A stretch of DNA of 64,000 nucleotides from Thermodesulfovibrio sp. 3907-1M (GCF_040450955.1 NZ_CP144373.1:248001-312000), one strand, 5' to 3'; shown: positions 36,260 to 44,724, numbered from the stretch's first letter. Numbers and translations: made by a program. Notes: a model not told the origin generated them from the sequence alone.

Positions 36260-36435
36260 ATGCTAACTGAAATAAAGATAAAATCAGCAAAGCCTAAGGA
36301 GAAGCCTTATAAGCTTTACGACAGTAATATTTTGTACTTACTGGTAACTCCTGGCGTTTTGACTACAGATTTAAAGGTACAGAAATTATCCCTTAGTTTT
36401 TTATTCTCTTCTGTTACTCCGGGGATTAATATAGC
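36260..36435 (+). pseudogene. Remnant of a P4-type tyrosine integrase
   Basis: The first 32 residues (MLTEIKIKSAKPKEKPYKLY and on to YLLVTP) match the N-terminal arm-binding domain of P4-type integrases. The next piece, WRFDYRFKG, appears in another frame after a small deletion, and KLSL then returns in the first frame. The catalytic domain is missing. It lies in the expected position just beyond the tRNA-Phe attachment site. Confidence 0.75.
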
Positions 36436-36455
36436 TTTTGTATGCTATGTAGAAG

Positions 36456-36712
36456 TTATATAACAAGTGTTGCTATGGCTTTATTTCTTAGTACTGATGC
36501 GATCTCCTTTGCTTTATCTTCAGCAAAAAACAGCTTAAGTGTATCTTCAAGACTGTCATACGTGCCATCAAAATCTGTTGCTATTGCATAGAATTCCTGT
36601 TTACTTGGAAGTTTTAATAACTGACCAATGTTTTCATCAGTTAAATGGAGTTCTTTAGCCAAATTATAAGGTAAAAAATAAACTACAGTATCTGCTATGG
36701 TTTTTATCCCCC
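36456..36712 (-). pseudogene. Unidentified gene fragment fused to transposase debris
   Basis: An open frame of up to about 85 codons, which could start at a TTG at 36662, contains LAKELHLTDENIGQLLKL and DFDGTYDSLEDTLKLFF. It has protein-like composition but no recognised family and no ribosome site. It lies between the integrase remnant and the IS256-like remnant and is probably a broken piece of a larger gene. Confidence 0.35.
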
Positions 36713-37360
36713 TTTTTTATATATTTTTTCTTTGATTATCTCAGTTAGCTTATCTTCGAGGTGGCACTTGTCAAGAGTTTTGTGTCTGGCCATAGAATTT
36801 TCTGTTAAAAATCTGTCTGAGTTCATAGGCATTAGCCTTGAGTATAGGGACGGGTTTTTTCCATCTGCCCTGTAATAATCGCTCCCTCTGCAAAAACAGA
36901 TTCGTCTCAAGTATTTCAACTGATTGAAAGTATCCTCCAAGCCTGAGCCTTATCTCCTCTATCCTCCGGTTAAAGTTCTCTACTGCATTGGTTGTGTATA
37001 TGTGTCTTCTTATATTTTCAGGATATCTAAGGAAATTAAAATACTTCTCTGCCTTCTCCTTCAGTTATTTCATAAAATAAGGATAACTTCTCTGGTATCT
37101 ATCTCAGAGGGCTTTAAACCTCTCTACAGCCTCCGCAAGACCTGCACTGAATTGTTTTATCTGATGAAGCTTTTTGAGAAACTCCTTGGATGCCTCCTTC
37201 CCCATATTCCTCCTTATGTTTCTCTTTAAATGCACAAAACACAACTGATGCTCTCAGCCTTCCTTACTCTCTGAGCCAAAAAACTCATAAAATCCATAGA
37301 TATCCTTCTGCCCCTGAAGGGCTATCCCCATTCATCATAGTTGAGATTTACCTTGGTCTT

Positions 37361-37397
37361 AGCCCCTTACTTCAGGGATTCCTGTTTGGACCTTAGG
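37361..37397. repeat. Direct repeat flanking the inserted palindrome, left copy
   Basis: The 36-37 base stretch with TCAGGGATTCCTGTTTGGAC at 37372-37391 recurs at 37552-37588 with only a few changes. The two copies frame the palindromic repeat inside the transposase remnant. Confidence 0.75.
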
Positions 37398-37400
37398 GTT

Positions 37401-37543
37401 GTCATTCCGAGGGTGGCATTCCACCCGAGGAATCTCTGAGTCTTTCAATGCCGAAAAAAAACAAAGGAGATTCCTCGCTTCGCTCGGAATGACAAATTAT
37501 GGGCAGGCTCGGAATGACAAATTATGGGCAGGCTCGGAATGAC
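37401..37543. repeat. Palindromic repeat copy with tandem right arms
   Basis: GTCATTCCGAG (37401-37411) opens the element. CTCGGAATGACAAA occurs at 37483, 37508 and 37533, an exact 25-base period, so the right arm has been duplicated in tandem. Confidence 0.85.
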
Positions 37544-37551
37544 AAACAAAG

Positions 37552-37588
37552 AGCCCCTGACGTCAGGGATTCCTGTTTGGACTTAAGG
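37552..37588. repeat. Direct repeat flanking the inserted palindrome, right copy
   Basis: It contains TCAGGGATTCCTGTTTGGAC at 37563-37582 and matches 37361-37397 apart from a few substitutions and a one-base shift near the end. Confidence 0.75.
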
Positions 37589-37923
37589 TCAAGGCAGAAG
37601 GAGCCTTCAGAGAGCTGACGAGGGTAATAGCCATTGGCCTTGTTCCCAGGGCTATTTTTTAGAAATATCTGCCTTTCGGATTTCATTATCTGGTTAATCG
37701 TTTCCTCAAGAAGCCTTTTTATACCTGGATGCTCACCCATTAAAGCATCTCCAAACACATTCTCAACTGCCTGCCTGAATATTTCTTCCTTTGCTGCTTC
37801 ATAGAGTTCCTTGTGGTTTTCCATGTCCCTTTTCCTCATTCAGGTTATTTTATTTTCAAAACCATATATTTTATACACAGACACAAGATTATTTTAACTT
37901 CCGATTAAGGACTAATCGGATGA

Positions 37924-37989
37924 ATTTTCAGGGACAGAATTATGATCTAACCAATACCCATTTTCAGGGACATTGAATTTTGATCTAAC
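37924..37989. repeat. Two tandem copies of an IS-end-like sequence
   Basis: ATTTTCAGGGACA...TGATCTAAC appears at 37924-37951 and again at 37960-37989. Subterminal repeats of this kind occur at IS21-type ends. No matching transposase is nearby. Confidence 0.5.
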
Positions 37990-38029
37990 ACGGAGACAGA
38001 AAGTAATATTTAGTTAGGGAGTAAAAAAT

Positions 38030-38350
38030 ATGAGAAACCCCTTTGGGGTTCCAAAGGTTTCTATAGACACACTTGATTTGGTGAAATCTAATACAGGGGG
38101 TCTTTACTTACGAATGGCTGATAGTAAAGCAAACTTGAACTTTGCACTTCCTTTAGACAAACTATTTGAATTTTTTGAAGAGAGCAAATCTTTAGATAGA
38201 GTAAATATAGCATTATATAGTTTTGATAAGCTAGGGGATTACTTAAGACCTTTGGCTGCAGTTATGATTACAAAAGAACAAATTTATGAAATGAAAGGGA
38301 TAGCCCGAGTAGCAGAAGCAGCCTACAGTTTTGAAAAAGATAAAGCGTAA
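38030..38350 (+). CDS. Hypothetical protein starting MRNPFGV
   Basis: A 106-residue soluble protein of unknown function. Its start overlaps the perfect palindrome AACCCCTTTGGGGTT (38036-38050), which encodes the Asn-Pro-Phe-Gly-Val stretch. The same palindrome begins the gene at 38743. The middle has LPLDKLFEFFEESKSLDRV and the end is helical. No membrane segment or metal motif is visible. It lies in the island upstream of an oppositely oriented small gene. Confidence 0.6.
   Translation: MRNPFGVPKVSIDTLDLVKSNTGGLYLRMADSKANLNFALPLDKLFEFFEESKSLDRVNIALYSFDKLGDYLRPLAAVMITKEQIYEMKGIARVAEAAYSFEKDKA
38036..38050 (+). promoter_or_regulatory. Palindrome at the start codon, copy 1
   Basis: AACCCC-TTT-GGGGTT lies from codon 3 of the gene at 38030. 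In RNA it forms a six-pair hairpin that could limit translation initiation. A second identical copy is at 38745-38759. Confidence 0.55.
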
Positions 38351-38362
38351 GAACAAGAGTGG

Positions 38363-38602
38363 TTAGTCATCGATACTGTTGTGAACATTACTTAGAAGAT
38401 GACTATATGCTGGATTCATAGTATAATCATAATGCCTTCTTGATTTTTCCTCAGAAATTTCGATCTCTTTTTTATTTTTACGTTTTCTATGTGAATACTG
38501 ATTAATCATTTCTTCTATATCTTGGTTTGGGTCTTTTCTTTTAGCTGATGATATTTCGTCATCGTCTTCAGGTACCCACATCCAGAATTCCTTGACATCC
38601 AT
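38363..38602 (-). CDS. Small charged hypothetical protein
   Basis: A 79-residue very hydrophilic protein with clusters of acidic (PEDDDEI) and basic (HRKRKNKKE) residues. A good CAGGAGG site lies eight bases before the ATG, so it is probably a real gene. No family is recognised. It lies between two genes that share the same palindromic start. It could be an antitoxin-like or phage-type accessory protein, but nothing proves this. Confidence 0.55.
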   Translation of the reverse strand: MDVKEFWMWVPEDDDEISSAKRKDPNQDIEEMINQYSHRKRKNKKEIEISEEKSRRHYDYTMNPAYSHLLSNVHNSIDD

Positions 38603-38742
38603 AGTTTACCTCCTGTAAATTTGTATTTGACTTATATAAATATTACTCTATGTTATAAATTATGTCAAGAGACAAAAGTAATATCTATGTAGAAAGTAGA
38701 AAATAAGTAAGTAAAAGAGTATAAAGGTTTAAAAATTTTATA

Positions 38743-39045
38743 ATGAACCCCTTTGGGGTTAAAAAAATTTTTAATGGAGGGAAAATGGAAAGTTATATCA
38801 AAGAAGGTTATATCTTTTTTGTTTTTACCTCAGTTGATGGAGAGGCTGAGGTAAAAAGAAGTTTGTTGAGACAGATTTTAGTTCAATACGGGCTAGTAAT
38901 ATCTATAGGCGGACTGCTGGTATTAAAACCAGATGACCTCTATGTTGGAAAGACAATGGAAAAGTTAAGAGAAAGAGTTTTGAAGGAATTCGAATTTATT
39001 TTTCAAGAATACAAAACAAACTTTTCCAGAGCTATCTCAAGGTAG
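38743..39045 (+). CDS. Hypothetical protein starting MNPFGV
   Basis: A 100-residue protein of unknown function whose first codons lie in the palindrome AACCCCTTTGGGGTT (38745-38759), as in the gene at 38030. An internal ATG at 38785 behind ATGGAGGG is an alternative start and would remove the palindrome-coded residues. The C-terminal half is helical and charged. A terminator follows at 39072. Confidence 0.55.
   Translation: MNPFGVKKIFNGGKMESYIKEGYIFFVFTSVDGEAEVKRSLLRQILVQYGLVISIGGLLVLKPDDLYVGKTMEKLRERVLKEFEFIFQEYKTNFSRAISR
38745..38759 (+). promoter_or_regulatory. Palindrome at the start codon, copy 2
   Basis: It is identical to 38036-38050 over 15 bases. It directly follows the ATG at 38743. 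The repeat of the same hairpin at two starts suggests a shared control or a duplicated segment. Confidence 0.55.
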
Positions 39046-39071
39046 CTGTTTAATTTTCGCACTTTTTAAAA

Positions 39072-39108
39072 CCCTGTAATGGAATTAATCCATTACAGGG
39101 ATTTTTTA
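39072..39108 (+). terminator. Intrinsic terminator
   Basis: CCCTGTAATGGA (39072-39083) pairs perfectly with TCCATTACAGGG (39089-39100) and is followed by ATTTTTTATT. It ends the transcript of the 38743 gene. The ATG at 39079 lies inside the stem, which argues against its use as a start. Confidence 0.88.
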
Positions 39109-39183
39109 TTGCAATCCCTTTTTAATGAGTCCCCGTTTTTTACTTTGAGTAATATTTATAAAAAATGTTGTAGGGGGTATCCC

Positions 39184-39894
39184 TTGAGAGAAATCGTCTT
39201 ATCATCATTCATCAATGAAAGCCTTAACAAGTTGGAAAACAGCAGTATCCAAAAAAAGCTAATTGCTACCCTGGTATTCTTTGTCTCTGTTCTTACTTTT
39301 TTTACTCCTATAACTCATGTTGGTCTTGTTGGCTTAATAGTATCTGTTTTGCTTTTTGTTAACTCTCAAAAAGTTAACCCACGAAAAATCAGGCTTGAAT
39401 CAGGTGCTCAAGGAGAAAATGTTCTTAAACAGACTTTAAGACGAATCTTGTCTGACAGCTATACTGCTTATTACGGGTATCAGACACAAAGCAATGGAGA
39501 CGTAGACTGTATCGTCGTTGGACCTAAAGGGGTGATTCTTATTGAAGTCAAAAATCACAAAGGAACTATACTTTATGAAGAAAGAACAGGTTGGCGTTGC
39601 GTAAAGACTGGCAAAAAAGGAACTTACGAAGGTTTTATCAAAAACCCTGGAAAACAAGTAACAAAAAATTACTGGGAGATAAGAGAGTTGCTTTCTTCTT
39701 ATGGAATAGATATTCCTGTATATGCAGTTGTGGTGTTTACAAACCCAAAAGCTACCCTGGAAATAAAAAGCCCTACTTTTGGTTATAAAGTTTTAAAAGT
39801 GGAAGACCTACAGAGTTACATTGATTCTTTACCTGAAAAAGTTTGTCCAAAGGCTATAGATAAAGCTAAGAAAGCTTTTAAATGTGAGAGTTAA
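39184..39894 (+). CDS. NERD-domain protein with membrane segments
   Basis: A 236-residue protein when the TTG at 39184, behind TAGGGGG, is used; an ATG at 39079 is in frame but lies in a terminator stem. Two membrane helices are at about residues 25-60. The NERD nuclease-related domain follows, with DVDCIVVGPKGVILIEVKNH (Asp near 108, Glu and Lys near 121-123), as in the PD-(D/E)xK fold. Such proteins are common in defence islands and may cut DNA at the membrane. Activity is not shown. Confidence 0.78.
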   Translation: MREIVLSSFINESLNKLENSSIQKKLIATLVFFVSVLTFFTPITHVGLVGLIVSVLLFVNSQKVNPRKIRLESGAQGENVLKQTLRRILSDSYTAYYGYQTQSNGDVDCIVVGPKGVILIEVKNHKGTILYEERTGWRCVKTGKKGTYEGFIKNPGKQVTKNYWEIRELLSSYGIDIPVYAVVVFTNPKATLEIKSPTFGYKVLKVEDLQSYIDSLPEKVCPKAIDKAKKAFKCES

Positions 39895-39916
39895 GCCAGT
39901 GGTTTCTGGCTTAACT
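39889..39916. terminator. Terminator between the NERD gene and trpF
   Basis: AGTTAAGCCAG (39889-39899) pairs with CTGGCTTAACT (39906-39916) around a six-base loop. A T-run follows about ten bases later on the plus strand. The hairpin sits between two convergent genes and may serve both. Confidence 0.6.
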
Positions 39917-39931
39917 CCTAAGGTTAGTTTT

Positions 39932-40633
39932 TTATCTTACGCTGGATGTTACTAAAGAGTTGTTGACATTATTCATTCTTTCAAATGCCTGCTTTGCATT
40001 TTTTATGAATGCTTTTACTTTTTTAAAATCTTTATTTCCATCTTCATCTTCTACACCACTGTTTACATCTACTGCTACAGGATTAACCTGTAGTATAGCA
40101 AGCTCTATGTTATCTGGGTTTAGACCTCCAGCTAGAATAACTGGCTTGCTTAATCCCATGCTTATTCTTGCACTTACTTTCCAGTCGTGTGTTTTACCTG
40201 TCCCGCCAACCCTGTTGTCTGCTGCTGTGTCAAGTATTATAGCATCTACAAAGCTTGTATAAAGCGGTATTGTAGCAATTGACCCTGGAACGTTTGCATG
40301 AAATGCTTTTATAAGTGTTAGCTCAGGGGCTACTTTCATAATAGTGTAAATTTCTTCAGGAGATATGTCGCTATGTAGTTGAACAACACTACATCCTGTT
40401 TGCTCTACAAGACTGAGAACTTCCTTAGCTGTTGTTACGTGAGTTACCATAACGGGTACAATTTCTTCTGGTAAGACTGATATGGCAAGCCTTACAAAGT
40501 CAGGGTTGACCGCATCTAAGGTAAAATGCCTTGCTCCTACGATAAAGCCAACAGCATCTGGTTTTGCCTCTGAAACAACCTTAAGATCGTGTGCTGAACG
40601 AATACCACAGATTTTTACTTGATAACTTAGCAT
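39932..40633 (-). CDS. trpF: Phosphoribosylanthranilate isomerase-like protein TrpF
   Basis: A 233-residue (beta-alpha)8-barrel enzyme of tryptophan synthesis. KICGI at residues 7-11 carries the catalytic Cys, QLHS and the phosphate loop DT..GGTGKTHDW follow, and ILAGGLNPDN with VDVNSGVE completes the family pattern including the catalytic Asp region. A good AAGGAGG site is present. No other trp gene is in the window, and it lies inside a defence-type island between a NERD gene and a restriction system, an unusual place for a biosynthetic gene. Confidence 0.88.
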   Translation of the reverse strand: MLSYQVKICGIRSAHDLKVVSEAKPDAVGFIVGARHFTLDAVNPDFVRLAISVLPEEIVPVMVTHVTTAKEVLSLVEQTGCSVVQLHSDISPEEIYTIMKVAPELTLIKAFHANVPGSIATIPLYTSFVDAIILDTAADNRVGGTGKTHDWKVSARISMGLSKPVILAGGLNPDNIELAILQVNPVAVDVNSGVEDEDGNKDFKKVKAFIKNAKQAFERMNNVNNSLVTSSVR

Positions 40634-40653
40634 GAAAACCTCCTTAAAAGTAG

Positions 40654-40671
40654 AATAGATTGCTATCTATT
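40654..40671. other. Hairpin in the trpF leader
   Basis: AATAGAT (40654-40660) pairs with ATCTATT (40665-40671) across four bases, 20 bases upstream of trpF. From 40672 to 40873 I see no gene; the stretch has a run of seven G near 40801 and no clear promoter. Confidence 0.4.
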
Positions 40672-40873
40672 TTATATTACTTTTTATTACTTTTGGCTTA
40701 AGTTATTCTTTGACATACTTTATGGAAAGCAGATTGGAGAGAGCTGTTAAGAATTCCACCTTCTTCAGGGGATTGGGAGTATGAAGTAAGTGAAAAAGTT
40801 GGGGGGGTGTAGAGATTCATTAATTACTCCCTATAATCCAAAGGGTGTAAATATTAACTCATAGGGGTCTTTT

Positions 40874-42292
40874 CTATTTTTCCTCTGATTTGGAAATATA
40901 GTCCAGTGCTTCTTTTTCATTTTTTTCGATAGCAATCTCTATTGCTTTTTTTGCTATCTCTAATAATTCCTTTGCCTTTTTTCTTGTCTCGTGAGATTTT
41001 TGAACTAATGAGGCGATTTGTTGCTGGGTTGAGAGGGGAAGAATGGGGATAAGTATTGATTTTATTTCTTTATCCGAAATTTTAGGTTGCCCTGTTTGAG
41101 TTTTTTTCTTTTCAATTTGGCTTTGGATAATCACCGATTGAAACAATATTTCCGCATACTCCGGGATGATTTCTTTGTTTAATTCCTTTTTAATTCTTAA
41201 TCTGCCTGTATTATTTGAACAAAAACCACCAGAAAGTTCTTTATAAATTCTGTTTGTTTTTCCAATAGTATCACCAATTATAGCAATAACAATATCATTT
41301 TCTTGAAGGCTATTAGCTTCATCTATCGGGTAGTTATCTTTAATGTAAATAATTTTAGATTCATCAATACCTGTCTTACCTGTGAGTTCTTTTATCCTAA
41401 TGTATGGTCTACTTGTTTTTTCTTCTGTGTAATAATCGGTAGATATAAAAATCCCCCGTCTAAAATCAAAAATTTTCTTTAAAAATTCTATCCGATGTTT
41501 TTTAGAAACAGTGCTTAAGATTTCCTCATACACAGGCTGGAAATATTCCGCATCTATTCTATAAGCAGAGAAGGTATCTGAAAGTTTAGCAGTATAGGTT
41601 TTTTTGTATCTTGGCTTGAAGTCTTTAAGCCCGAGTTCTTCTAAAAGCAAGCTTTCGGCTTGGGAGTAAAGAGATTCACTTTGTTTTAAAAGATTTTGAG
41701 CTTTTAAATACAGTATTTCTGTTCTTCTGATTATTTCTTCAGGTAATATAGGGATGGGTATTGTTTTTATATAACTTGGTGCAATATGAGGTTGTAATCC
41801 GCTATAAATTCCTCTTATCAAAATTTTCTGTCCATAGTTGGTAGTTAAAAAGACCCCTAAATAATAAGAGAATTTAAAAGTTGGTTTTGCTATTAATAAA
41901 TCTGAAGAAGCAATAATTTTTTTAGGCTCTCCTGTATAAACTGTTAAATCTCCTACATTCCCTGACCTTACAAATAGTATATCCCCTTTTTCTAACAAAT
42001 TTTTAGGCATTAGTTTTGCTTTTTCCTCAGAAATAAACTTTTTTTCTGATAGATCAAACATTAATGGTCTTACATTTTGGGCAAGTAAAAATAGATAATC
42101 TTGTTTTTCCTCTTCATATTCTCTTTTTATTTCCTTGGGATGAATAATTTCTTTTACAAGATTTTTGAAATATACAAATTTTTTCTTTAATAACTTCTGT
42201 TTTACTTCTAAATACTCTGGGTCGTAATACTCTGCATCAATCCTTTTTGCTCCTTCAAGTTCTGATAATTTTATAACGCTAAATACTGCCAT
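40874..42292 (-). CDS. Type I-like restriction-modification specificity subunit
   Basis: A 472-residue HsdS-type protein that recognises a split DNA target. Two target-recognition domains (about residues 10-190 and 235-430) are separated by a helical spacer, and a second helical region ends the protein. The repeated motifs RIDAEYYDPEYLEVK and RIDAEYFQPVYEEI mark the two halves. The ATG at 42292 is used because GGAGG overlaps the end of the methylase gene; a start at 42310 is in frame. Its partner is the gene upstream. Confidence 0.85.
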   Translation of the reverse strand: MAVFSVIKLSELEGAKRIDAEYYDPEYLEVKQKLLKKKFVYFKNLVKEIIHPKEIKREYEEEKQDYLFLLAQNVRPLMFDLSEKKFISEEKAKLMPKNLLEKGDILFVRSGNVGDLTVYTGEPKKIIASSDLLIAKPTFKFSYYLGVFLTTNYGQKILIRGIYSGLQPHIAPSYIKTIPIPILPEEIIRRTEILYLKAQNLLKQSESLYSQAESLLLEELGLKDFKPRYKKTYTAKLSDTFSAYRIDAEYFQPVYEEILSTVSKKHRIEFLKKIFDFRRGIFISTDYYTEEKTSRPYIRIKELTGKTGIDESKIIYIKDNYPIDEANSLQENDIVIAIIGDTIGKTNRIYKELSGGFCSNNTGRLRIKKELNKEIIPEYAEILFQSVIIQSQIEKKKTQTGQPKISDKEIKSILIPILPLSTQQQIASLVQKSHETRKKAKELLEIAKKAIEIAIEKNEKEALDYISKSEEK

Positions 42293-42293
42293 A

Positions 42294-44474
42294 TTACCTC
42301 CAAAAATCAAAATGATTATCGCCTTTTGCTAACTGTTCTTTGGCAAACTTAATGAAAGCCTCTGCTATTTCGTCCAAGTCGTGATCAATTACCGGGTGTC
42401 CGTATTCATCTAAGACAAGAGAGCCATCAGGGTTTTTCTTGTATCTATAGTCCCCGCTTTCATCCTTTACTGGCTTTTCATTAACAGCAAAGAAAATCGG
42501 ATAATCTATTTCCTGCATTACTTTTCCATCAAGCCAGTATTTCTTAAAGGCAGATGTTATCCTATCCTCATTTAGAACTAAGCTTATCTGTCCTGCTAAA
42601 GTCCTTTGAGAGATTTCTTTGGTGAGTTTGTTTATCTTACTTTGTAGTGTCTTTATTTCTTTTCTCAATTCAGCTTTTCTTGCAGGGTTTGCACTTTTTA
42701 ACTCCTCTTGTTTTTCTCTTAATACTTCGTCTAATTCGGATTTCTCCTGAACTAAAACATTAAGGGTTTTCTTTCCTCTGTTTTCTTCTTCTGTCTCTTC
42801 TGTTTCTTCACTTTCAGCCACATCTTCTGGTAATTCCTCAATTTCTTCTCTGCTTTCAAAATAGGTTTCCAAGAAAGAGTTTAGTTCTTCAGGAATTTCT
42901 TGTTCAGCTACCGAACTATCCCAGGTTAAATCTTGATATTTTTCTTTTAGTTTTTTCAAAAATTCTTCCCATTCACCTTCATATTTTGCCTTTGTCTGTT
43001 GAGTCTTCTCTTTTTCTTCATCTGTGTATTTTTGTAAGAACAAAATGCTTGTCTTTGTTCCTGTATGTGGTTTGAATGTGTTGACATGCAGTCCTACCAC
43101 TGCTAAAATTCTTGCCTCATCGATAATAAATCTGCGGATGTATTCAGCATTTGTATTGTTTAGTAAGCCTTGTGGCAAAACAATAGCCATTCTTCCACCA
43201 GGTCTTATAAATTGGAGAGAACGCTCTAAAAAGAGAATGTGCCTTTCGGTTTTGTTTTCCCACTTTCCATTTCTTTCAGCTAGTTTATAGAGTTTTAAGA
43301 TATCCCTTTCTTTTACTGTTCCAGCAAATGGTGGGTTGGTTATTAAGACATCAAAATCAAAGTACAAAAACTTTTCTTGATTTTCCCTGTCTTTTTCAAG
43401 ATTATTAGGAAATCTTAAGAGCCTGCTTCTTAAACCTGATTTTGTTTCATCTTCCCATGTATGAGGCGCTAATGAGTTGTCTTTATAGACATGGGACTTG
43501 CCATCCCCTACAATGAGGTTAATTGCTTTGGCTATCTTTACGGCTTTTTTTGCAAAATCAATTCCATAAATCTTGTTTTGAGCAAAGTTTCTCGCATTTT
43601 CAGGTAGAGGTTTACCGCTTATCATGCCTCCTGCAACCCACATTACAGAATGTAAAAGGAATCCAGCAGGACCACAAGCAGGATCAATAATAAACTCATC
43701 AGCTTTAGGATTAAGCATTTTAACAGCCATATCTGCAATGGGGCGGGGAGTAAAAAACTGCCCTTCTTTCTTCTTGGAAACCTGAGGAATTAGATACTCA
43801 AATGCTTCATCAATGATCCGAAGATTAGAATTGAAAAGTTTTATTTTTTCAAGAAAGGAAACGCAAATTTTTAAGTGGTCATTTCTTAACTCAATTTTAT
43901 CTGTTGGCTCAAAAATTCCTTGCCATTCTCTCTTTGCTCCTTCTAATAGATTTGCAATTGCTCTTTTTACTTGTTCTGGGCTTCTGTCACCAACGAAGAA
44001 TTCTAACTGATAATATGGGTCGTTAATCCCTCTCCATTCATCGTAGAGTTTGGCATAGATTAACTTAAAAGTCTCTTCAAATGGGTCTACTCCTGCATTG
44101 CCTAAAACAAGCTCCTCTAGGTCTAGCAGTATCTTTTTAAGGGTAGTTTTACCTTGCTTTAATTCATCATGCTCTTCAAGCCATCTAAGAGTCCATCTTT
44201 CAGTTAAAATATCTCTTAGTGTTTCTCCTGCCTTGGGTATTCTTGGAATTTCTACAAAGATATTAGGTTCTTCTCGGTGAAGCCTTATTGTTTCATTTCC
44301 ATTAGACCAAATACCAATCGGTGCTCCTTCAGCATTACAATAACTCTTTAATTGTTCTAACCCTGCGGTTCTTTGAGGTCTTTTTATTTCAAAAATTATG
44401 TAGGGATGCTGAAGGTCTTCTTGAAGGACAACTATATCTGCTAAACCAGAATCTCTTGAGCCAAAATAAATCAC
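42294..44474 (-). CDS. Restriction nuclease-adenine methyltransferase fusion, 5' end irregular
   Basis: A fusion of an HsdR-N/PD-(D/E)xK-type nuclease domain (Asp13 and EIK with Glu29 and Lys31 from the GTG at 44474) with an N6-adenine methyltransferase (DPACGPAGF near residue 263 and NPPF near 378). A C-terminal coiled region is followed by the target-recognition partner hsdS. No separate HsdR or helicase is present, so the layout resembles BcgI-like type IIB enzymes. The frame remains family-like upstream of the GTG (KPEEIVRQLWVYRLLNEY) to about 44564 without a normal start codon, so the gene may be truncated or use an unusual start. Confidence 0.78.
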   Translation of the reverse strand: MIYFGSRDSGLADIVVLQEDLQHPYIIFEIKRPQRTAGLEQLKSYCNAEGAPIGIWSNGNETIRLHREEPNIFVEIPRIPKAGETLRDILTERWTLRWLEEHDELKQGKTTLKKILLDLEELVLGNAGVDPFEETFKLIYAKLYDEWRGINDPYYQLEFFVGDRSPEQVKRAIANLLEGAKREWQGIFEPTDKIELRNDHLKICVSFLEKIKLFNSNLRIIDEAFEYLIPQVSKKKEGQFFTPRPIADMAVKMLNPKADEFIIDPACGPAGFLLHSVMWVAGGMISGKPLPENARNFAQNKIYGIDFAKKAVKIAKAINLIVGDGKSHVYKDNSLAPHTWEDETKSGLRSRLLRFPNNLEKDRENQEKFLYFDFDVLITNPPFAGTVKERDILKLYKLAERNGKWENKTERHILFLERSLQFIRPGGRMAIVLPQGLLNNTNAEYIRRFIIDEARILAVVGLHVNTFKPHTGTKTSILFLQKYTDEEKEKTQQTKAKYEGEWEEFLKKLKEKYQDLTWDSSVAEQEIPEELNSFLETYFESREEIEELPEDVAESEETEETEEENRGKKTLNVLVQEKSELDEVLREKQEELKSANPARKAELRKEIKTLQSKINKLTKEISQRTLAGQISLVLNEDRITSAFKKYWLDGKVMQEIDYPIFFAVNEKPVKDESGDYRYKKNPDGSLVLDEYGHPVIDHDLDEIAEAFIKFAKEQLAKGDNHFDFWR

Positions 44475-44559
44475 CCTTTCAACATCTATCCTTTCTTTCG
44501 GATAGTTATATTCGTTTAATAATCTATAAACCCAAAGTTGCCTTACAATTTCTTCAGGT

Positions 44560-44724
44560 TTTGCGACAGTCGCCAGATATGGCGACTATGATATTACATT
44601 TTTCGACTCGGAGAAGATAATTCTCCGGGTTGAAAGAGAGATTGGTGAGCCTAGATGGCTCACTAACCTCGTCCTTAAAAGGGATTTAAAGAGAGCGGCA
44701 GAGATAGCCGCTCTCTTTAAATAA
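44560..44724 (+). other. Open frame overlapping the hairpin run, possible gene remnant
   Basis: A plus-strand frame without a start codon reads GDYDITFFDSEKIILRV and later RDLKRAAEIAALFK before a stop five bases ahead of a terminator. It could be the 3' end of a gene cut off by the restriction genes. The same DNA contains four perfect hairpins, so it may instead be noncoding. No family is recognised. Confidence 0.35.

Larger units (their letters stand above)
36713..37850 (-). pseudogene. IS256/mutator-type transposase remnant interrupted by a repeat
   Basis: The N-terminal part (37839 down to about 37560) reads KELYEAAKEEIFRQAVENVF and later LEETINQIMKSERQ, as in mutator-type transposases. 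The remainder of the gene continues below 37400 in several broken frames, for example GLAEAVERFKAL and RRIEEIRLRLGGYFQS. The palindromic repeat at 37401-37543 lies within it, flanked by direct copies of about 36 bases. It cannot encode an active enzyme. Confidence 0.7.

Noticed and set aside
37483-37543. Regular 25-base repeats, CRISPR-like at first sight
   Set aside because: The units are directly adjacent tandem copies of a palindrome arm with no variable spacers, and no cas gene is in the window.
44569-44716. A tRNA-like or retron RNA reading of the hairpin run
   Set aside because: There is no T-arm consensus, no acceptor pairing across the ends and no reverse transcriptase nearby.
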